Assembly: GCF_033118175.1 (NCBI RefSeq)
Contig: NC_083701.1
Location: 51,411,001 to 51,475,000, forward strand
Direction: 5' to 3'
Length of the DNA: 64,000 nt
DNA from: Dama dama
Taxonomy: Eukaryota > Chordata > Mammalia > Artiodactyla > Cervidae
The notes beneath the pieces were generated by a model that saw only the letters and a list, made by a program, of their open reading frames with translations, had not been told where the DNA came from and searched no databases. The position numbers and the translations under genes are program-made. This document shows, in pieces, positions 34,297-46,573 of this stretch (its first letter is position 1; every line of letters begins with the position of its first letter).

Positions 34297-35905
34297 TTAC
34301 TATATTAATTTCCAATTGCAGCTGTAACAAATTACAGCAAAATAGTGGCTTCAGCAATAGGAATGTATTGTCTTATGGTTCTGTAGGTCAGAAACCCAAC
34401 ATAGCTCACATCAGGCTAAAATTAAGGTGCTGGCAGAGCAGTATTTCTTCCTGGAGTCTTAAGGGGAGGATGGATGGGTGTCCTTGCTCACTCGGATTTT
34501 GGCAGAATTTAGTTACTTCCAGCTATAAGAATGAAGCAAAGGAAATCATAAACACAACAAAAAGGCAATCCACAGAATGAGAGAAAATATTTTCAAATGA
34601 AGCCACCAAGGGTATTAATCTCCAAACTATACAAACAGTTCATGTAGCTCAATATAAAAAAAGAACCCCTATCAAAAAATGGGCAGATCTAAATAGACAT
34701 TTATCCAAAGAAGATATACAAATGGCTGACAGGCACAAGAAAAGATGCTCCATGTTGCTAATTATTAGAGAAGTGCAAATCAAAACTATAATGAGTTATC
34801 ACCTCATATCAGTCAGAATGACCAGCATCAAAAAATCTACAAACAAGAAATGCTGGTGAGGGTGTAGAGAAAAGGGAACCCTCATGCACTCACGGTGGGG
34901 TGTAAATTGATACAGCCACTATGGAGAACAGTGTAGAGGTTCCTTAATAATCTAAAAGAGGGCCAACATAGGATCCAGCAATCCCATTCCTGGGCACATA
35001 TCTGGAGGAAACCATACTTTGAAAAGATGTTTGCACCCCAATGTTCATTGTAGCAGTGTTTACAATAGCCAAGACATGGAAGCTACCTAAATGCCCACTG
35101 ATGGAAGAATGGATAAAGATGGGGTAGATATATACAATGGAATATTACTCAGCCATAGTCATGCCATTTCCAGCAACATGGATATACCTAGAGTTTGTCA
35201 TACTGAGTGAAGTCAAACAGAGAAGGATAAATACATGATATTGCTTATATGTAGAATCTAAAAAAATAATTGTACAAATGAACTTATTTATGAAACAGAA
35301 ACACATTCAAAGCAGTAAAAAATAAACTTATGATTACCAGGGGAGAAAGGGATAAATTGGGAGACTGATATATACCCACTACTATACATAAAATAGATAA
35401 CTAATAAGAACTGACTGTATAGCACAGGAAATTCTACTCAATATTCTGTTATGACCTATATGGGTGAAGAATCTAAACATGTATATGTGTAATTGATTCA
35501 CTTTGCCATAAGCAGAAACTAACACAACATTGTAAATCAACTATAGTCCAGTTTAAAAAAAAAAAAAAAAGAATGAAGTCTGTTTTCTTGCTGTCTTCTG
35601 AGGGCCTGACCCTTGTTCCTTCCTCCATCCTTAAAGTCAGCAAGAGTGGGTCAAATCCCTAACACACCTCATATACTTCTTCTGTATTACTTTTCAGATT
35701 CACTATTTTGTCTTCCTCTTCCAATTTATAGGATCCCTGTAATAAGGTTGGGCTCATTGTGATAATCCAGAATAATCTTCCTGTCTCAATATCCTTAATT
35801 TTAATTTTACAAAATTCCTTTTGCCATGAGATGTAACACATTCACAGGCTACTAGGATTAGATCATGGCATCTTTGGAGGGGCAATTATTTTACCTATCA
35901 CAACT
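34297..35905 (-). mobile_element. MLT1-like (ERVL-MaLR) LTR, split by a later L1
   Basis: Left part 34297-34536: 'caattgcagctgtaacaaat', 'cttatggttctgtaggtcag', 'aaattaaggtgctggcagag'. Right part 35579-35905: 'ccttcctccatccttaaagt', 'ggatccctgtaataaggttg' and a terminal '...cctatcaca'. Together they follow the reverse complement of an MLT1-type LTR. The L1 at 34537-35568 interrupts it cleanly. Confidence 0.65.
34527..35578 (+). mobile_element. Older ruminant L1, 5'-truncated, 10-bp TSD
   Basis: The body (34537-35568) covers the ORF2 C-terminus ('tgctggtgagggtgtagaga', 'caatggaatattactcagcc') and 3' UTR ending 'aaatcaactatagtccagtt' plus poly(A). Direct repeats 'aagaatgaag' at 34527-34536 and 35569-35578 mark the TSD. 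Frames are broken. The 3' UTR is of a different, older type than the L1-BT at 45907. Confidence 0.9.
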
Positions 35906-36135
35906 ACTTCTATTGATACCAAACCTTTGACATGAAACTCAACAAATTATAATAATCATTTTTTTAAAATAGCTTGTAATTCCTGTTATGTGTTATGAAT
36001 TTTGATGGATGGTGATGTAAGGCATTCTCTTTCGAGGGTGAGAGTGGTGACATAGAATTTTAAAAGCAAGGTGTCACTAAACATAGTTACTTTTATATGA
36101 ACAGTTTTAAATCTTATATACTATATTTTTGTTCA

Positions 36136-36360
36136 TTTCTTAGTTAAGTGAAGTTAAAGTGAAAGTCCCTCAGTCATGTCCGTCTCTTTGTGACCCCATG
36201 GACTATACTGTCCATGGAATTCTCCAGGCCAGAATACTGGAGAGGGTAGCCTTTCCCTTCTCCAGGGGATCTTCCCAACCCAGGGATCAAACCCAGGTCT
36301 CCTGCATTGCAGGTGGATTCTTTACTAGCTGAGCCACAAGGGAAGCCCTTTCTTAGCTAA
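36136..36360 (-). mobile_element. Bov-tA SINE with 12-bp TSD
   Basis: Reverse-oriented full SINE (36148-36348), ending in a well-kept tRNA head 'ctgagccacaagggaagccc'. The flanks 'tttcttagttaa' (36136-36147) and 'tttcttagctaa' (36349-36360) differ at one position. A short internal deletion lies around 'gactatactgtccatgg'. Confidence 0.94.
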
Positions 36361-37424
36361 AGCTCCATAAAAATATCTAATGGAATAGTTAGTTTATATT
36401 TGTCTTACAATTCAAAATAACTTCAAAATAATTTCTTATCTGATCCTCACCATAACCACGGATTATGTCTGCCACAAATAGTGCTCCTTAACTGCGCAGA
36501 TTAAATATCAGCTAAGAGAAAGTGCTGATTTGCTCAAAGTTGGCGGAAAAACAAAGTAAATCTCTATTAGTACAGTATTCTTGCCATATGAATGTGTGGA
36601 AATAAATACTATCTTATATTTCGATAACTCCCAGATAAATTCTAGGACTTTTTGTTACTGTGATTGTTTGAGGGGAGGTTGAGGCAGACAGTAGTTGGGG
36701 ATGGAGTCTTTTTTATAATATGGATAAAAGAATAACATTTAACTATTTAATAATAAGTGAGTCTAATGAAAACCTGGAAACCTAGTGTCTAAGTATATAA
36801 TATGTATAAAATATATTACTGCTGTATTTGAGAGAAATGCCCAAGATGAAAGCGAAATACACTTTATACATAAATGTTTCAGTTCAGAGCTAGTGAGTTA
36901 AAAAATAATAAAGTCTTGAATTATTTTACTTCATTATCAAATTGGTACATAGTGCATGAAGTAGTGAAGCAAAGAACATCTATTAGATGGATACGCAAAA
37001 CAATTAAGGAAATGAAGCATGATAATGGGGAGAAATATAGATTAAGAATTGTAACAGAACTGAAAATAGAAGTTATTTGCAATCATGTTGGCAGATTGAA
37101 TAATGTTAAAATGTATCAAAAAGCCTATGTCATAATAAATGGAAGTTGGTTGTGTCTTTTATCCCCTCTGATAACTAGAAAATTATACATGTGCATGTGT
37201 AATTGATTTCTTATTGGCTTTTGCCATTGAGAACACACTCAATGTTTTCCTCTTTACAAATTTATTTTATAAACAATTTAAAAATTTTTAAAAAATATTT
37301 GGAGTGAAATTCTCACCATTTTTCTATCTTCCTCAAAAGAAATAAAGATTTCTAAGGAGTCATGGATCTTTCTAAGAGTCATTACCAACTGGAGTCAGTG
37401 GTACAAGTGAAAGAAGAGTGAGAT
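36361..37424. other. AT-rich sequence, nothing recognised
   Basis: Includes a 110-codon frame at 36874-37206 that I do not recognise; the region is AT-rich and shows no splice or promoter context. Confidence 0.45.
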
Positions 37425-37575
37425 CTTATAAGTACTGCTGCTGCTAAGTCACTTCAGTCGTGTCCAACTCTGTGCGACCCCATAGACGGCAGCCCACCAG
37501 GCTCCTCTGTCCCTGGGATTCTCCAGGCAAGAACACTGGAGTGGGCTGCCATTTCCTTCTCCACTTACAAGTACT
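37425..37575 (-). mobile_element. Bov-tA SINE, young headless subtype, 12-bp TSD
   Basis: The body (37437-37563) has the diagnostic 'gctgctgctaagtcacttca', 'ccccatagacggcagcccac' and 'ggcaagaacactggagtggg', and is 5'-truncated. The flanks 'cttataagtact' (37425-37436) and 'cttacaagtact' (37564-37575) differ at one position. The copy is close to its relatives at 44644 and 54274, suggesting recent activity. Confidence 0.95.
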
Positions 37576-38654
37576 AGAGTGGGAAAATAATTTTGCCAGT
37601 ATTATCTCAAATTGATATCTTTCCTCATCATTCAAAGATTCCATATTTGTTAATTTGTCTATTCAATAAAATTAAAACATATTTTTAACCTCCAAATCAA
37701 CACTTGCAATGCCTTCACAGTCATCATGGACATGCAGGAGTGACAAAGAATTTGAAGTTGCCAGATGAGCATGTTCCCATCTGAGGTCTAACAAGAGGAA
37801 GCTCTGCTTGTGTGTCTCAATTCCCATAAAAGTTGACCAGTGGATGGAGAGGGACAAGGCAATGAACAGGAGTTCTGGCTCTGGGCCAGTTGGATGAAGT
37901 CTGGATCTCGACTGTGGATTATTCATCATAATGCTATTATAAGATAACTCTTGATGTTGTCTTTTTCACTACTTGTTCTCAAGTGTGCATGTATGTACAT
38001 TGTGTTTATGCTCTTGGTTGGAAATAAAAATAATAGAAATTAATTCAGAGAGCAAGAAAATTTATTTTTTATAACATGTAAACTACTAGTTTCACTTTCA
38101 AACTACTACTTAAATATGCTAGAGAACCTAAAGAAATATATATCTAGATTTAGGTATTTTAGGGAAGTGAATTTATTCATTTCATTTGTTCAGACTAACC
38201 TATTTTCATTAATAATATAAAATGCAATGGACATTCACCACAAACCTCTCTAGGTCTTTAATTCATATGAGTCTGATAATGATAGGTTTTCTTATATATT
38301 ATTGTTCCTATAGAGAACTGTTCTGAAAAATCCATCATATATAAAGTATGATTTAAAGTTTATTAATAAAAGTAGAAAACATCTGTACTTAGCCCACTGA
38401 GGGTTACTTTCCAGTGATACCAATACAGAAATCACCACTGATGAAATCAGATGGATATTTTGAAGATTTTCCATGATACGCTGATGGTTTCTCTTTTGCT
38501 GTTGTAATAATTTGGTCTGAGTTGAAAATATTTTTAAATAGACAACAGATACAAATTGTGACATTGTAAAAAAGAAAACTAATAATGGTAAAATTGTAAG
38601 TTGTACATATATACTCCCTGTGTTCAGACTGTGGCCCCAGAACTTACTGTGTGC
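37576..38654. other. AT-rich sequence, nothing recognised
   Basis: Contains minus-strand frames at 37672-37929 and 38292-38687 with no recognisable domain or splice context. Confidence 0.45.
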
Positions 38655-38795
38655 ATTTGGACAAAATAGTTCACTGTTTTGCCTCACTTGCCTTATCTGA
38701 AATATTAGGGTAATGAGATTCTCACCCTTTTAGAAGAGTGTGATAACTGCAAGTGGTAATATACGTAAAGTTCTAAGATTGTACGTATAACTTGC
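38655..38795 (+). repeat. MIR SINE relic
   Basis: 'tgtgcatttggacaaaatag', 'gttttgcctcacttgcctta' and 'ggtaatatacgtaaagttct' follow the MIR core and 3' part in order. Confidence 0.65.
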
Positions 38796-38889
38796 TCTTA
38801 TTCCAGTGGACACTTATAATTAGCTACAAAGGAGCCAAAACTGTAGCATTCATTTTCGAGTTGCAGTCCTAGGCAAGATTTACCATTTT

Positions 38890-39480
38890 TAGTACCACAG
38901 AGAGAAGGAAGATTTGGGGACAACCAGAAGTTTCTGGAACCTTACATTTTCAATTTGTATTAGCTATCATGTGGTATTGCCACCTTATTCTCCTGTATTC
39001 ATGTCCTTCTGTAATCCTCTCCTTTTGAATATGAGCAGAATCGGTGACATGCTTCTAACTAATAGAATACAGCACAGATGGAATGCCACTTCCGTAATTA
39101 TACATTGTAACTTCTGTCATTTCTACCAGACTCTCGCCTTTTCTGGCTTTGATGGAGCAAGTAGCTATGTTGTGACCTAGCCATGTGAATGCCTATATGG
39201 CAAGGACTAAGAGTAGCCTCTGAACAAAAGCCAAGAAGGAATTAAGACCCTTGGTCTAGTAGCCCAGGAGAAGAACAACACTTAATAACCATATGAGTGA
39301 GTTTAGAATTGGAACCTCCCCAACTTGAGTCTTAAAGTGATGGTGCAGCTCCAGTTGACATCTTTATTTCAGCCTTGTGAGATACCTTAAACAGAGAACC
39401 TACTTGGGTCATGTCAAGACTTCCGTCCAATAGAAACCCTGTGATAACAAATATGCAATTTTTAAAATCACTATGGTTGT
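38890..39480 (+). repeat. Ancient LTR-like repeat, family undetermined
   Basis: 'ctccttttgaatatgagcag', 'gacatgcttctaactaatag', 'aaccatatgagtgagtttag' and 'agccttgtgagatacct' occur in the order seen in an ancient mammalian LTR-type repeat. Similarity is recalled, not computed. Confidence 0.4.
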
Positions 39481-41203
39481 AGTAATTAGTAATAAAGTGA
39501 TAGAAATCTTTATATATTTATATATATAATAAACATATAAAATATATTTAAATATATATGTCATTAAACAGAAACCATTTATATATCAGTCCTTTGATTC
39601 AATGAAAGAAATGAGGCACTGAAAGAAGACAGAAAAGGAAGGAAGAAAAGAATATATCATTTTAATGATATTTATTTCCAAATTTCCTTACTCTAATTCA
39701 AATTTGGCTCTTATTTTGACAAAACTACAAATATTTGGCTATTTTGACAAAACTACAAAAAATAAAATCTTGCTTTTTATTTTGTATTTATGTTTAATAA
39801 AAAAACATGGGCATTAGCTAAACTTTCTTTTAATGTGTCTTTTAGCTATGAAATACAAAAATTAAAAAAAAAATTTTCCCTAATCTATTGCTAGGGAAGC
39901 CCTTAGACATTTTCCTTTTGTATTTTCTTAAATTAATTTTCCCTTTTTTGTTTGCTTCAAATATTTTATCTGAGTATAGTAGGCACAAAATTTTGAACTA
40001 TACCTCAAGGGTTTTTATTTTTGTTTCATCATTATGAATTGGAAGTCTCCCGTATAACGAGAATTTGTGTTTATTTATTCAGAATAGGACTTTAAGTGGT
40101 TTGCAAATAGCAATGACTCCTGGAAATGACACAAAGGAAAACTCATCTGTAAGTAGACTTTTTAGACTTTATTCAAATATAATCAAAGTGGAGATGCTTC
40201 TCCTATCTATTGCCAAGAAAGTTAAAACAAAACAAAAAAAGCCCATTATTTAGTGAATAAAATATACAGTTTTTGATATAACACAATCACAATAAAATTC
40301 TTTCAGAGATGGTATTGGAGAAATACTGGATTTTGAAACAATGTAATCACAGCTAAGAGAATTTCAGGTCCCTGGACATGAAGTAATTTTATGAATAGCC
40401 TTTCCTACTTTGATAAAATTATATATCAAGCAGAAGTGAAAAATGTTATATAAGTAGGCAAGTATTTTAAATATCTTCTGTAGATGACTACAAAATCATT
40501 ACCATGATCAGAATTCTGTACCTTTGCCATTCAAAACATGGACATATAGCTTTTATCTTATTATTGTATAATAATCAGAGTGTATGAATCTCATACTGTC
40601 ATTGGTAATAAACTTTGTATTTCTGACATAAATTTGGGCCAGTGGAATGAATACCTAATTGACCTTTAAAGACAGTTGTCTCTCCCATATTAAGAAACAG
40701 GATATGAAAAATATGTGTCAATTAAGAAATGTCTGTTCTCATATAACATACATCTTCACTGTATAAAATAAAGCTTAACTCTCTTGTAAGTATGTTTCAG
40801 GCAGTACTAAAGAAAGGTTTCACGTTCAAGTCTTTTAAACAGTATTTTTTTTTTTTAATCTACATCTTTAATGTATTTTCCTGTAGCCAAAGATTTGCCA
40901 TTTTCTATTATTTCCAACTGTTCTAGGAGATATTAATTGGACTTAATTTGTGTGTTTTTTGGTTGCTGTTGTTAGAAACGTGAAGTAATGTACAAGTCAG
41001 ATTTAGTCTGCTAAACTGGGGATAACCCCTATACTTTGTTGATATGTTTTAATTTTTTGTGATAGTAAATCATTTCACATTAAACTGTCCGGATAGAAGA
41101 CTTCAAAGACTTAGGATCTATAGATCAATACCATGTTAGCTATCTTAGTGTAAAGGAAAAGTTGAATTGTGCTAATTACTATCACAAAATTAGCTGTAAT
41201 ATA
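39481..41203. other. AT-rich sequence with a TA tract
   Basis: A TA-rich simple-sequence tract lies at about 39508-39562 and a short direct repeat 'ttttgacaaaactacaaa' occurs at about 39715-39760. No gene or repeat family is recognised. Confidence 0.5.
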
Positions 41204-41446
41204 TTAGGTTTTCTGAACCTCAGCACTACTGATGTTGGAACTGGATAATTATTTGTTGTGGTGATGAGGGCGTGCTGTCCTGCGCATGGCAGGATGTTCA
41301 CAGCATCCCTCACCTCTACCCACCAGATGCCATTGGCACCCCCCCCTCCAGATTTGACAGTCAGCAGAACCCAGGCACTGCCAAATATCACTCTGGGGAG
41401 GAGAAGAGGAGCACTGTCCCACGTTAGGAACCACTGCTCTACAGAA
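41204..41446 (-). repeat. MER5A (hAT-Charlie) DNA transposon relic
   Basis: Blocks 'gaacctcagcactactgatg', 'caggatgttcacagcatccc', 'cccaccagatgccattggca' and the terminal 'aggaaccactg' match the reverse complement of MER5A over nearly its full ~190-bp length. A young A/C-rich expansion (seven C) is inside. The three overlapping open frames here are only by-products of its higher G+C. Confidence 0.85.
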
Positions 41447-41931
41447 ATTATTATGTTCTCACTTCAGAAAAGTTAACATTTTTTCCCCAAAATACTCAAA
41501 GACTTTAATATCTGAAAGAAAATATTGGATTGTACAGGTAAAAATACTAGGTTATATGGTGACAACACCTTAAAATAACTGTGAACAATCTCTCTCCCAA
41601 AAGTAGAAAATTTAACTTTTAATGGTTTCAGAATTTAGTTCGAATTTCACACTTAAATTTACACACAGATTCTAATGAATTGGGATTATAATGCTACTTG
41701 TCTATGTTATGCTTTAGAAAACACTTTTAGTATAGAGTGCTTCTATTCATTCAGACTGCATTAGGGATGAATTCTGTTGGTCAGGCAAAATGAAAACTGT
41801 TTATATTGATATTTGATTAGTGCTAGTGTCATACAGTGTGATATTTATAAAACACTTGACTTTATGAGACTTACACTTTGTTTTATCTGAAACCCTGCAC
41901 CATCTCTGATATACAGTTGTTGATCCTAGAT
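41447..41931. other. AT-rich sequence, nothing recognised
   Basis: No repeat or coding signal is recognised. Confidence 0.45.
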
Positions 41932-42172
41932 CAGTCCTGGGTGTTCATTGGTAGGACTGATTTTGAAGCTGAAACTCCAATACTTTGCCCAACTGATGCA
42001 ACATGCTGACTCATTTGAAAAGACCCTGATGCTGTTCCCAGATTGAGAGCAGGAGGAGAAGAGGACAACAGAGGATGAGATGGTTGGATGGCATCACCGA
42101 CTCGATGGACGTGGGTTTGGGTAGACTCCGGGAGTTGGTGATGGACAGGGAGGCCTGGCTTGACTGAACTTA
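41932..42172 (+). mobile_element. BovB 3' fragment, lacking the extreme terminus
   Basis: Runs from 'agatcagtcctgggtgttca' to 'gacagggaggcctggcttga' and then 'ctgaactt', so about 45 bp between the last two blocks are missing relative to other copies. Confidence 0.9.
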
Positions 42173-43996
42173 AATTTCACTTAACTACTTTAAATCACTT
42201 TGGCCTGAGATATTGGTCCTCTGCTATGTTGTTTTTCTCAACAAAATAATTTGCTGTATTTCTGAAAATAAGTTGCAATAGTGACCCTGATGCGACTTTT
42301 AGGGAATAATACATTAATGCACATTTGCTGAATACATAATGCATTAAAAATAACTAAAAGGTGGAAAGAGAAATTAAAATGAAAACTATGGGGCTTAATT
42401 TTCCTTGCTGAAAATAAAGAGACTTCTTCTCTTTTTTCTTTAACATATTTACTTTAGAAAATTTATAATGGTAAGTACTTTCTCCTTTCACAATCTATAT
42501 AAATCCTTTCAAAAACTAAAAAGGCCTATTTAAGTCTTTTGTTAGCTCTAAGGCCCAGGAATGTCTTCCTCAGGGACCTGGGAATCTCTTTGAAATATAA
42601 ACATCAAAGGAGAAAGCTCTCCAGTCTTTCAGCTTCCATGGGAAGTTAGGAGCCTAAATTGCTCCAAGCTGTCATGAGAGGTATGAGAAGTTATTTTCTT
42701 CTTTGAGTCAAGACAATTAGCTAACATATAGGATCACTACAATTGCTAGGATGAATTGTGTGTGATCAGTGGTGCTGTGAAATCCTCTTACTTGAGAATT
42801 AGTTATTGTTCATCCTGAGAATATCTATGTAATGGGTTGTATCTATGTGGCTCTATAAAAGTGTGGGATTTATTTATTTGCCATCTCTTAGTGGATTGCC
42901 TGTTTTCTACATCACAGTCAAGTTTGATGTTAATTTAATAATAAAAATGCTTTCTTTCATTACTGCATTGGTGTACATAAACTGGGTTGGGCAAAGATTT
43001 TGTTTTTAATTATATTTCCCCAACAATGGAAACTGAAAAACATAAGATGAAAGATATGTGTGTGTATTTATGTACTGATACACACACATATATATGTATA
43101 TGAGTGTATTTTTTCTGCACTTTCTTTTTTCTGATCTTTTTTATGACAAAGTGCTAGAAGACCAAAACTGACATTATGCTACAAATCTTTTAGTTATAGT
43201 TCCACCCATGGTATCATTTCTTTTACCTGAAAATCAGGAAGGAAGAAGTTAGGCTTCTTGCATTTACCACTGTATGGGTCTCTGAAGCCCAAGTGATTAT
43301 ATTCCAGTGTTGAAGTGAACACTGGGACAGAGAAACATACTGAAAGAATCTTCATTTTGCTGAATAGAGCTTCAATTCTTACTGCTACTCTAGCTTAAAA
43401 TAAGATGTATTGAGAAAAGAAAAGACTGGCAGATATGCCCTGGAGAGTAACTCTCCTAACTGAATCCTCTGCCACCTCTGCTTTTCTGCTAAATAAGTTC
43501 AGAAATAAAGCTATAAAAATAGTGCAATTGGGTCTGGAAACAGTAAGTTAAAAAGTGGAGTTTTGCTGATGTCAAGGGCCTTTAGGCTAAATATCTTAAG
43601 AGGTATCTTTCTTTCCCTTCTTTCCACTGTTCTTTCTTTTCCTTTCCTCTCTCTTTATGTGTCTTTGTTTTTATTAAAAATCTAATCAAAATTTAAATGT
43701 TTAAAACTTGAAGAATGTGGCAATTTAACATCTTGGTAGTTTTCTTGAAACTATTTCCTGAGGGTAGGTAACAAAGAATCACTAACCTGATTTGAGTCAA
43801 GGCAGAGAATCCTTACTCATGCAATTCTGATAAAAACCTATCTAATGGATCAGCTGGCTGAGCTTTTAGTGTGATTTTTTTTTCACTATTTCTCTGTCTT
43901 CAGTATCTGCTGATACATAGGTTTAATGCTTTTTATAGTCATTTTTCAAAAAAAAAAAATTCTCAAAACTTTTAGGTTATTTATAAAATCCTTATC
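42173..43996. other. Single-copy sequence, nothing recognised
   Basis: Alternating CA/TA simple sequence lies at about 43058-43110 and a pyrimidine tract at about 43609-43670. Neither a host gene nor a repeat family is recognised. Confidence 0.5.
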
Positions 43997-44631
43997 AGTT
44001 CATTCACTCAGTCCTGTACGACTTGTTGCGACCGCATGAACCGCAGCACGCCAGGCCTCCCTGTCCATCACCAACTCCCGGAGTCCACCCAAACCCATCT
44101 CCATTGAGTCAGTGATGCTGTCCAAACATCTCATCCTCTGTTGTCCCCTTTTCCTCCTGCCCTCAATCTTTCCCAGCATCAGGGTCTTTCAAATGCGTCA
44201 GCACGCTGCATCAGGTGGCCAAAGTATTAGAGTTTCAGATTCAAAATCAGTCCTTCCAATGAACACCCAGGACTGATCTCCTTTAGGATGGACTGGTTGG
44301 ATCTCCTTGCAGTCCAAGGAACTCTCAAGAGTCTTCTCCAATACCACAGTTCAAAAGCATCAATTTTTCAGCACTCAGTTTTCTTTATAGTCCAACATTC
44401 ATATCCATACATGATTACTGGAAAAACCATAGCCTTGACTAGACGGACCTTTGTTGACAAAGAAATGTCTCTTCTTTTTTATATGCTGTCTAGAGTAGTC
44501 ATAACTTTCATTCCAAGGAGTAAGCATCTTTTAATTTTATGGCTGCAATCACCATCTACAGTGATTTTGGAGCCCCCAAAAATAAAGTCAGCCACTGTTT
44601 CCACTGTTTCCCCATCTGTTTGCCATGAAGT

Positions 44632-44782
44632 GATGGCACCAGAGGAGAAGGAAATGGCAACCCACTCCAATATTCTTGCCTGGAGAAACTCAGGGATGGA
44701 GGAGCCTGGTGGGTGCCATCTATGGGACCCACAGAGTAGGACACAACTGAAGCGACTTAGCAGCAGCAGCAGATGGACCAGA
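44632..44782 (+). mobile_element. Young headless Bov-tA SINE nested in the BovB
   Basis: The body (44644-44771) has 'aaggaaatggcaacccactc', 'tattcttgcctggagaaact' and a 3' 'agcgacttagcagcagcagc' end. The target sequence is duplicated as 'gatggcaccaga' (44632-44643) and 'gatggaccaga' (44772-44782), which in uninterrupted BovB copies occurs once. Confidence 0.94.
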
Positions 44783-45906
44783 TGCCATGATCTTAGCTTT
44801 CTGAATGTTGAGCTTTAAGCCAACTCTTTCACTCTCCTCTTTCACTTTCATCAAGAGGCTCTTTAGTTCTTCTTCAATTTCTGCCATAAGGGTGGTGTCA
44901 TCTGCCTATCTGAGGTTATTGATATTTCTCCCTGAAATCTTGATTTCAGCTTGTGCTTCCTCCAGTCCAGTGTTTCTCACGATGCACTCTGCATATAAGT
45001 TAAATAAGCAGGGTGACAATATACAGCCTTGACATACTCCTTTTCCTATTTGGAAACAGTCTGTTGTCCCATGTCCAGTTCTAACTGTTAATTCCTGACC
45101 TGCATACAGGTTTCTCAAGAGGCAGGTCAGATGGTCTGGTATTCCCATCTCTTGGAAAATTTTCCACAGTTTATTGTGATACACAAAGGCTTTGGCATAG
45201 TCAATAAAGCAGAAATCAATGTTTTTCTGTTTGTTTCTAAGGTAAACCATACAATATCACGGTAATCCAAGTCTCTGCCCCGACCAGTAATGCTGAAGAA
45301 ACTGAAGTTGAACAGTTCTATGCAGACCTACAAGACCTTCTGGAACTAACACCCAAAAAAGATGTCCTTTTCTTTATAAGGGACTGGAATGCAAAAGTAG
45401 AAAGTCAAGAAACACCTGGATTAACAGGCAAATTTGGCTTTGGAGTCCAGAATGAAGCAGGGCAAAGGCTAATAGAATTCTGCCAAGAGAACACACTGGT
45501 CATAGCAAACACCCTCTTCCAACAACACAAGAGAAGACTCTACACATGGACATCACCAGATGGTCAACACTGAAATCAGATTGATTATATTCTTTGCAGC
45601 CAAAGATGGAGAAGTTCTATACAGTCAGCAAAAATAAGACCGGGAGCTGACTGTGGCTTAGATCATGAACTCCTCATTGCCAAATACAGACAGAAATTGA
45701 AGAAAGTGGGGAAAACCACTAGACCATTCAGGTATGACCTAAATCAAATCCCTTATGACTAAACAGTAGAAGTGAGAAACAATAGATTTAAGGGACTAGA
45801 TCTGATAGACAGAGTGCCTGATGAACTATGGACAAAGTTCGTGATGTACATGAGACAGGAATCAAGACCATCCCCAAGAAAAAGAATTGCAAAAAAACAA
45901 AATGGT

Positions 45907-46573
45907 GGAGAGGAGCCAAGATGGCGGAGGAGTAGGACGGGGAGACCACTTTCTCTCCTACAAATTCATCAAAAGAATAACTGAACGCAGAGCAAACTTC
46001 GCAAAACAACTTCTGATCGCTAGCTGAGGTCATCAGGCGCCCAGAAAAGCAGCCCAGTGTCTTCGAAAGGAGGGCTGCATAGTTGGAGAAGTCCTGAGAC
46101 TACAGGAAGAATAAAACTGAAATCCAGAGGCAGGAGACTTCAGCCCATAACCTGAGAACACCAGAAAACTCCTGACTACAAGGAACTTTAAGTAATAAGT
46201 GACTGTCCAAAAGCCTCCATACCTATACTGAAACCAACCACCACACAAGAGCCAATAAGTTTTAGAGCAAGACATACCACGCAAATTCTCCAGCAACGCA
46301 GGAACATAGCCCTGAACATCAACATACAGGCTGCCCAAGGTCACACCTAACACATAGACCCATCTCAAAACTCATTACTGGGCACTCCATTGCTCTCCAA
46401 AGAGTAGAAATCAAGTTCCACGCACCAGAACACTGATGCAAGCTTCCCTAACCAGGAAACCTTGACAAGCCAATCGTCTAACCCCACCCACTGGGTTAAT
46501 CCTCCACAACAAAAAGGAACCACAGACCTCCAGAATACAGAAAGCCCACTCCAGATACAACAATCTAAACAAG
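45907..46573 (+). promoter_or_regulatory. L1-BT 5' UTR / internal promoter region
   Basis: A 667-bp leader between the insertion point and ORF1, richer in G+C than its surroundings. In L1 families this region holds an internal RNA polymerase II promoter; here that role is inferred from position and the YY1-type motif near its start. No CpG island is obvious. Confidence 0.7.
45917..45927 (+). promoter_or_regulatory. YY1-type motif at L1 start
   Basis: 'caagatggcgg' spans positions +11 to +21 of the element. A near-identical motif at a similar offset directs transcription start in human L1. Conservation of motif and offset is seen; function is inferred. Confidence 0.65.

Noticed and set aside
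36874..37206. 110-codon plus-strand frame
   Set aside because: AT-rich sequence, no recognisable similarity, no promoter or splice context; consistent with chance.
38292..38687. 131-codon minus-strand frame
   Set aside because: Partly overlaps a MIR relic and has no recognisable domain; consistent with chance.
44288..44818. 176-codon plus-strand frame
   Set aside because: It is the antisense of BovB ORF2 and runs through a nested SINE.
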